Below are positions 6,409 through 10,571 of a stretch of 10,571 nucleotides of DNA, piece after piece (positions within the stretch are counted from its first letter, which is position 1; each line of letters starts with the position of its first letter). The translations under genes and the position numbers were made by a program. The DNA is taken from positions 1 to 10,571 of the forward strand of contig CAKSZF010000048.1 of the NCBI GenBank assembly GCA_934525405.1. The letters run 5' to 3'. The stretch comes from an uncultured Faecalibacterium sp. (GTDB lineage Bacteria; Bacillota; Clostridia; Oscillospirales; Ruminococcaceae). The notes beneath the pieces were generated by a model. That model did not search any database and was not told the DNA's origin. It saw only the letters and a list, made by a program, of their open reading frames with translations.

Positions 6409-6819
6409 TCACCCCCTCCACCGGGCTTTGTCTGCCCGGGTATCCACGTGCACCCAGCCGGTGGCTCTGCCCGCCTTGACGGGGTAGCGTCCCACGCCGC
6501 CCCAGTCCGGCATCAGGCTTTCGGCGTAGGCGGCCACGTCCTCCACGCTCACGCCCTCCACCCGGATGTCTGCCGCCCGGCCCAGCAGGTGCTGGCTGCT
6601 CTTGGCTCCACCCACGGCCGCGTTGTGCGCTGCCGTGCGGTAGCCGCTGGTAATGGTCACCGCCTTGCCAAAGTGCTCCCGGATGCACTGCAGCACCACG
6701 GTCAGCGCCTCGTCCACCATAACAGTGTCGGTGCCGTCCCGGCAGCGCAGCTCCCGCACCTTAAAGTCCGGTGCAAGGCGGCGGTTGCCGTCCTTTGCAA
6801 GGCTATATTGTCGGATCAT
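6409..6819 (-). CDS. M15-family peptidase, phage endolysin
   Basis: This is a zinc peptidase of the M15 (D-Ala-D-Ala carboxypeptidase / L-Ala-D-Glu endopeptidase) superfamily, which cuts peptidoglycan stem peptides. The 136-aa protein has SGYRTAAHN (58-66), SQHLLGRAADI (75-85) with probable zinc ligands His77 and Asp84, and WVHVDTR (122-128) with the third ligand His124. The length covers only the catalytic domain: there is no signal peptide and no cell-wall-binding repeat, so release would depend on the holin. It lies 17 nt after the SGNH gene and 5 nt before the coiled-coil gene. The ATG at 6819 follows a purine-rich GGTGGAAAG. A tail-borne wall-digesting role is possible but less likely given the holin context. 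Confidence 0.9.
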   Translation of the reverse strand: MIRQYSLAKDGNRRLAPDFKVRELRCRDGTDTVMVDEALTVVLQCIREHFGKAVTITSGYRTAAHNAAVGGAKSSQHLLGRAADIRVEGVSVEDVAAYAESLMPDWGGVGRYPVKAGRATGWVHVDTRADKARWRG

Positions 6820-6836
6820 CTTTCCACCGCCTTTCC

Positions 6837-7514
6837 TTACAGCCGCTTCAGAAGCGCTGCGATCGGCTCCATATAAAACCGCTCGTAGCCTGCCTTGTTG
6901 GGGTGGGTGCCGTCGCTGGTGTACTTATCGCCCAGCCCGCTGACGCCGTGGGCACCCATGGGCGGGGTGCTTGCCGCAATGTCAACGTAGGGCACGCCCC
7001 ATTTTTTCAGCGCCGCAAGGATGGCAGGCTTGTAGGTCTTATACCAGTTTTCGCTGCCTGCAAACATGCCGCCGTGCGGGAACACATAGGCCACGCGCTT
7101 GTCGCTGTGATTCTTCGCCAGATCGTCCAACATCTTCTCCAGTGCGCCGGTCATGGTCGTTTCGTCGTAGGCAGCGGCAAAGCCATCGGTCAGAGTACCC
7201 ACAGGGGCGTTGTTCCACGCATCATTCACGCCGCCCTCCAACAGGATGTAGTCTGCCTTTGCAAGCGCTGTGGAGTTTGTCACCACCGTGCTGATGCAGC
7301 CACGGGTGCCGCCGTATACATTATCGGTAATATTCGGGGTCAGCGTTGCGCCGTCCACCGCTTCATTGGTCAGGGTCATGCCGTACTTGTCTGCAATACA
7401 TTTGCCGTAGCCGCCTGCGCTGCCCTTGCCGTAGGCGATGCTGTCGCCTGCAACGTACAGCGTTTTTCCCGCCAGCGGGCTGATGATCTGACCATTGATA
7501 TCAAACACTTCCAT
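6837..7514 (-). CDS. SGNH/GDSL-type esterase in a phage tail cluster
   Basis: SGNH hydrolases are serine esterases that remove acyl groups from lipids, sugars or glycans. The 225-aa protein has block I VAGDS (21-25) with nucleophile Ser25, a conserved Gly region near residues 68-72, block III GGVND (94-98) with Asn97, and block V DGTHPN (201-206) with Asp201 and His204. The catalytic set therefore looks intact. There is no signal peptide or membrane segment, as expected for a virion component. It starts 1 nt after the stop of the collagen-like gene, behind GAAGGGGTGG, so it is probably translated together with it. The context suggests a tail enzyme that deacetylates a surface polysaccharide or peptidoglycan of the host. 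The substrate is unknown. Confidence 0.85.
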   Translation of the reverse strand: MEVFDINGQIISPLAGKTLYVAGDSIAYGKGSAGGYGKCIADKYGMTLTNEAVDGATLTPNITDNVYGGTRGCISTVVTNSTALAKADYILLEGGVNDAWNNAPVGTLTDGFAAAYDETTMTGALEKMLDDLAKNHSDKRVAYVFPHGGMFAGSENWYKTYKPAILAALKKWGVPYVDIAASTPPMGAHGVSGLGDKYTSDGTHPNKAGYERFYMEPIAALLKRL

Positions 7515-7515
7515 T

Positions 7516-8655
7516 TTACCACCCCTTCTCGATGTAATCGTTCACCTTGTCGTCACTCAGCAGGCCTTTATACACCCTGCACTGGTACAGCGTGCCAGAC
7601 CAGAACTGCTGCTTTTTGCTGCCGTCCGCGCTCTGCGCCGCACCGATCAGGAAGGTCTGGGGCACATCTTTGATTGTGCCGTTTGTGGTTTTCCACTCGG
7701 TCAGCGGGCAGTAGGTACTGCCGCCGCGGTACTTTCTGCCGTCGATCTGCACTGCATACCGCGTGCGGGTCTTGAAGTGTTCGATGCTGTCCGACAGGGT
7801 CACGCCGCCGTAGTTGTAGTAGGCAAACTCGGTCTTTTTGTTCAGCGGGCTGCTGGTGGAGTTGAAGCCGGGCAGGTTGCCGGTATTGCCAGTCTCGGTC
7901 AGGCAGTGCAGGAAGGCAGGCCATGTGTTTGCATTAAAGCCGTCCCCCGCTTTCGCGTCCAGCAGGATCGTGTATTGCGGCGTCTCGGTGGAGGCGTGCT
8001 CCAGCAGCTTCAGGCCGGTGTCCAGTCCCTGGGTCAGCACGGTCTCGCCGGGCAGACTGTAAATCAGCTGCGCAGTTTCTGCCTCTGCCACCGTCACGAC
8101 ACACTGAGCACTTTTTCCGCCTGCGGTGGCAGTCACCGTGCAAGCGCCCGCCTTACTGCCCGTCACCACGCCGTTTGCCACAGTGGCAAAGCCGGTAGGC
8201 AGAACGCTCCACACCACCGCCCTGTCGGTGGCGTTCGCGGGCAGCACGGTAGCCGTCAGGGTCTTGCTCTCGCCCTCGTTTAGGGTCAGGGTGCTGCTGC
8301 TCAGGCTTACGCTCTGCACCGGAATATCCTGCACACTGCCACCCCACTCTGCCCGCAGCGCATTCAGGGTAGCCTGTGCATCGCTGGTTTTGTAGGCCGC
8401 GTTTTCAAACAGGTTCAGCAGCAGCGCCTTTGCGTTGGCGGTAAAGCCCTCGCCCGGGTCGCCTTTTGCACCCGCTGGGCCGGGGTCGCCTTTTTCTCCC
8501 TTTGCGCCCGCCGGGCCGGGGTCTCCTTTATCACCCTTGTCGCCCTTATCTCCTTTGACGCCTGTGGCGGCTGCTGCAATGCCCGCTTCCATGTGGTTCA
8601 GCTGGGCAGCTGTCAGGGTCTGACCGTCCACAAAATTCTGTTTTTCGTAGTTCAT
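7516..8655 (-). CDS. phage tail adhesin with collagen-like, Big_2 Ig-like and LamG-like regions
   Basis: The 379-aa protein has a short N-terminal head (1-31), about 13 Gly-X-Y triplets (32-70), a linker (71-110), a bacterial Ig-like (Big_2) domain (about 112-190, with SSSTLTLNEGESKTLTATV and WSV...GVVTG...GACTVTAT marks) and a C-terminal domain (about 195-379) resembling the concanavalin/LamG fold, with LIYSLPGE early and FWSGTLYQCRVYKGLLSDD near the end. Collagen-like stretches in phage fibres usually form trimeric stalks; Ig and LamG domains bind carbohydrates or proteins. A receptor-binding fibre is the likely role. I chose the ATG at 8655, with GGGAGGAG upstream and an ATGA overlap with the preceding gene's stop. 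A longer frame up to 8757 overlaps that gene and is not supported. Confidence 0.8.
   Translation of the reverse strand: MNYEKQNFVDGQTLTAAQLNHMEAGIAAAATGVKGDKGDKGDKGDPGPAGAKGEKGDPGPAGAKGDPGEGFTANAKALLLNLFENAAYKTSDAQATLNALRAEWGGSVQDIPVQSVSLSSSTLTLNEGESKTLTATVLPANATDRAVVWSVLPTGFATVANGVVTGSKAGACTVTATAGGKSAQCVVTVAEAETAQLIYSLPGETVLTQGLDTGLKLLEHASTETPQYTILLDAKAGDGFNANTWPAFLHCLTETGNTGNLPGFNSTSSPLNKKTEFAYYNYGGVTLSDSIEHFKTRTRYAVQIDGRKYRGGSTYCPLTEWKTTNGTIKDVPQTFLIGAAQSADGSKKQQFWSGTLYQCRVYKGLLSDDKVNDYIEKGW
8458..8529 (-). repeat. two 36-bp tandem units in the collagen-like region
   Basis: Codons 43-54 (8494-8529) and 55-66 (8458-8493) are tandem copies identical at 30 of 36 bases, each encoding KGDPGPAGAKG plus one acidic residue. 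Three GDK triplets lie just before them. Such repeats can change copy number by slippage or recombination. Confidence 0.8.
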
Positions 8656-9251
8656 TTGCTCCTCCCTAAGATTATTTTTCCAAGGATCGCCCGTCCCAGC
8701 ACGGCAAAGACCGTGTCTGTCGGCTGATCCGGCTTTTCCGGCTGCGTGGTGCTCCACAGCGCCTCTAAGCGGTCACAGGCTGCCATGGCTGCGTCATTGC
8801 CCGCCGCCAGAAGCCGCAGGATTGCCAGCAGTGCCTGTTTTTCCGCGGTGGTAATGCCGCTTGTGCCCAGCATCCCCACCAGCGCCTCCCATGCCGGGGT
8901 ATCCGGTGCGGGCATCGTGCCCTCTGCCGTGCCGCTGTTGGCGCACACCTTGCACCGCACATCGGCGCTGGTCACGGTGCGGCTGCCGTCCGTGCCCTCA
9001 AAGGTGATGCAGCCCGCGCCGGGCACCGCCGTCACCGCCGCCGGTACAGTCAGCACGCCGTTTTCTACCAATGTGGCCGCGCTTGCACCGGGAGTGTGCC
9101 AGTGGGCGCACACGGTCAGCCCCTTCCACTCGCCCCGCTGCTCGATGCGCAGCCGGTAATTGCCCCGGTTGCCCGCGTACCCCAGCAGCAGCTGCCCGCC
9201 GGGCACTGCAGCCGCGCCGTTGCGCTCCAGCCGGATGGTCATCTCATTCAT
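8652..9251 (-). CDS. probable phage baseplate or fibre-associated protein, function unknown
   Basis: The 199-aa protein has a beta-rich N-terminal half: MTIRLERNGAAAVPGGQ, then WKGLTVCAHWHTPG (42-55), VENGVLTVP (62-70) and ITFEGTDGSRTV (82-93). This pattern resembles small proteins placed between tail and fibre genes in gut Firmicute phages, often compared with the BppU N-terminal domain. From residue ~117 it becomes helical (TPAWEALVGML, then AEKQALLAILRLLAAG) and ends in a short hydrophobic and basic tail. No enzyme motif is seen. The ATG at 9251 has AAGGGTGGTG upstream; a second ATG three codons later is possible. Its stop overlaps the next gene's start (ATGA). The role as adaptor is inferred from position. 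Confidence 0.6.
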   Translation of the reverse strand: MNEMTIRLERNGAAAVPGGQLLLGYAGNRGNYRLRIEQRGEWKGLTVCAHWHTPGASAATLVENGVLTVPAAVTAVPGAGCITFEGTDGSRTVTSADVRCKVCANSGTAEGTMPAPDTPAWEALVGMLGTSGITTAEKQALLAILRLLAAGNDAAMAACDRLEALWSTTQPEKPDQPTDTVFAVLGRAILGKIILGRSK

Positions 9252-9263
9252 GCTGCACCACCC

Positions 9264-10571
9264 TTACACATACTGGTAGCCCTCCACGTTGAAGGGGTAC
9301 TGGCAATCTGTTGTTGTGCCCGGTCTCACCGCGTCCACCTTCAGCGTGCCGTTTGCCGCAAAGCTCATCCGCACAGGCGCTGCACCGGTGCACGTCACGC
9401 CGCCGCTGAAGGTATAGCTCAAGCCGCCCACCATGGCAACTGCCGTGCCTCCCCGCACGATGCGGGTGCTGCCAAAGTCCGCAGCCGCTCCCGCGCCGGT
9501 GTCACGGCTGCCGCTTTCAATGATCACTGCGGGCGAAAGCATCTTCACCACAATGTAATCCGCCGTCCCCGGCACGGTCAGGCTCGTTGCAGCCTTGCCC
9601 GCAGTGCCCGCGCCGGTATAAACCAGCTTTCCGTCCATGTTCATCATCCTTTCCAGTCGTTTCAGTTTTTCGGCTAAGCTAAAGCCCAGCACCGTGTCAA
9701 GGTTTTCCGCTGTCACTTCCAGCGTGCCGTCCGCGCTCACGGTCACCCCCCGCCCGGCCTTCACGCCGCCCAGCACGGCTGCGGTGGCACACGGCAGGGT
9801 GTAAGCCGTGCTGAATTTCCGGTCTGCCTCGGCCTTAGAATAGAATCGGTCGTCTGCGCCCAGCTGCAATAGCGCTGCCGCCTTTTCCTGCGCAGACCAG
9901 CTTGCTGCCCCGGCGGCACTGGTCAGTGCCTTTTTTACTCCGTAGGGCAGCAGCGCCGGGGTCAGAGGCGCGTAGGCCTCGGTCATGCGGTCCAGCTGTG
10001 CCGCTGTGGCGGGCACGGTGGTCAGGGTGGCGTCTGCGCGCACCGCAACACCGTACTGCCCGTCTGCACGCACTGCGCCGGGCGTTGCCGCCGTGGGCAC
10101 GGTCTCACTGCGCACATAAGAGCGCAGGTCCGGCAGCGGGGTGGTGTCGGTCCGCACCGCACCGGTGGCGGTATCCACACTGAGGATGCGCACCACCTCG
10201 CCGGGCAAAGGCTGCACCGGAAGCGGCACCGCCGCCACATCTTGCGCGTTCAGCTGCACCGCGCCGCCCTTGCCGTTCACGCTCAGCACGGCACCGTCCT
10301 TGGGCGCGCAGCTCTCGGCCCGCAGCGCGGCAGCCTCCGCCCGCTTTGCGCAGGCATCGGCATCGGTGCGGTCGGCCAGAATTTTGTCCGCAGCCTTTTG
10401 CGCCAGCGCCGCCTGTACGGCAGTGTCTGCTGCACCGTTCTCGGCGCGGCGGGCGCTTTCCGCTGCGGCGCGGGCGCTTTCCAGCACGCGGGCAACGAAC
10501 TGCTCGTACACCGAGGGCGGCAGCTCCTCACTGCCGCCGTCCGTGGGCAGGGTGGCGTACACATCGTAGCT
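9264..10571 (-). CDS. phage tail-fibre-like protein, N-terminus outside the window
   Basis: The frame is open to the right edge: the visible protein is 435 residues, and the first possible start inside (GTG at 10562) has no good ribosome binding site, so the gene probably begins further right. From the visible edge: an Ala/Glu/Arg-rich helical stretch (20-88) likely forming a coiled coil; LSVNGKGGAVQLNAQDVAA (96-114), a motif found widely in tail fibres; a long Ala/Thr-rich shaft; DDRFYSKAEADRKFS (240-254), another fibre linker; AAVLGGVKAGRGVTVSADG (264-282), like head- or tail-fibre repeat motifs; then a coiled segment (294-312) and a C-terminal beta-rich domain (313-435) I do not recognise. 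The gene is 12 nt upstream of the baseplate-like gene. Host attachment is the probable role. Confidence 0.8.
   Translation of the reverse strand, partial: SYDVYATLPTDGGSEELPPSVYEQFVARVLESARAAAESARRAENGAADTAVQAALAQKAADKILADRTDADACAKRAEAAALRAESCAPKDGAVLSVNGKGGAVQLNAQDVAAVPLPVQPLPGEVVRILSVDTATGAVRTDTTPLPDLRSYVRSETVPTAATPGAVRADGQYGVAVRADATLTTVPATAAQLDRMTEAYAPLTPALLPYGVKKALTSAAGAASWSAQEKAAALLQLGADDRFYSKAEADRKFSTAYTLPCATAAVLGGVKAGRGVTVSADGTLEVTAENLDTVLGFSLAEKLKRLERMMNMDGKLVYTGAGTAGKAATSLTVPGTADYIVVKMLSPAVIIESGSRDTGAGAAADFGSTRIVRGGTAVAMVGGLSYTFSGGVTCTGAAPVRMSFAANGTLKVDAVRPGTTTDCQYPFNVEGYQYV

Larger units (their letters stand above)
5840..10571 (-). mobile_element. tail-fibre and lysis end of a prophage or phage-tail-like element (continues right)
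   Basis: Seven minus-strand genes follow the common late order of Firmicute siphophages: fibre and host-recognition genes, then endolysin, then holin. Spacing is tight (gaps of 12, 1, 17, 5 and 4 nt and one 4-nt overlap) with no internal terminator, which suggests one late transcript. The element runs off the right edge. Its left limit lies between the S-component stop (5718) and the holin stop (5926), but no att core can be proved without the other end. No integrase is present. Base composition resembles the host genes, suggesting long adaptation to this or a related host. Confidence 0.8.

Noticed and set aside
6771..7673. Plus-strand open frame (300 codons) opposite the SGNH gene
   Set aside because: Antisense shadow of a gene with an intact catalytic set.
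8435..8560. Repeats considered as a CRISPR-like array
   Set aside because: The repeats are contiguous without spacers, lie in frame, and encode Gly-X-Y collagen-like triplets.
7516..9251. Possible target of a diversity-generating retroelement in the adhesin genes
   Set aside because: No reverse transcriptase, template repeat or adenine-rich variable region was visible in the window.

Overview
The window looks like chromosome from a GC-rich anaerobic Firmicute of the Oscillospirales/Ruminococcaceae, most like Faecalibacterium. This rests on protein style, GC-rich coding sequence, strong purine-rich ribosome binding sites and an SPP1/XhlB-type holin. It is an inference, since no marker gene is present. 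The window has two parts: host housekeeping genes (about 1-5806) and the tail-fibre and lysis end of a prophage or phage-tail-like element (about 5840-10571).

Host part. murC (peptidoglycan precursor ligase) and coaBC (phosphopantothenate to 4'-phosphopantetheine) are on the minus strand. coaX (type III pantothenate kinase), a Gfo/Idh/MocA-family oxidoreductase and an ECF-transporter S component are on the plus strand. coaBC and coaX diverge from a 184-bp intergenic region that holds overlapping promoter-like sequences and a short tandem repeat. CoaX makes 4'-phosphopantothenate and CoaBC uses it, so most of the route from pantothenate to phosphopantetheine is encoded here. The S component downstream may import pantothenate, which would make this a vitamin B5 salvage locus. 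The S-component gene is preceded by a 143-bp leader with three possible hairpins, the last lying 3 nt upstream of the Shine-Dalgarno. This is the best candidate here for an undescribed regulatory element. The oxidoreductase has no obvious link to CoA synthesis.

Junction. Two face-to-face intrinsic terminators (plus strand 5777-5806; minus strand 5840-5880, built on a perfect 34-bp palindrome) separate the S-component gene from the phage genes.

Phage part. Seven genes on the minus strand, read from right to left: a tail-fibre-like protein whose N-terminus lies beyond the window; a small probable baseplate or fibre-associated protein; a collagen-like/Ig-like/LamG-like adhesive protein; an SGNH esterase; a single-domain M15 peptidase (endolysin); a small membrane-anchored coiled-coil protein of XhlA-like layout; and an SPP1/XhlB-family holin. 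Gaps run from a 4-nt overlap to 17 nt, so this is probably one late transcript ending at the palindromic terminator. No integrase, recombinase or reverse transcriptase is visible. The lysis genes lie directly beside host genes, as expected at the right-hand end of a Firmicute prophage. A domesticated tail-like particle cannot be excluded from this window.

No rRNA, tRNA, CRISPR array or insertion sequence was seen.
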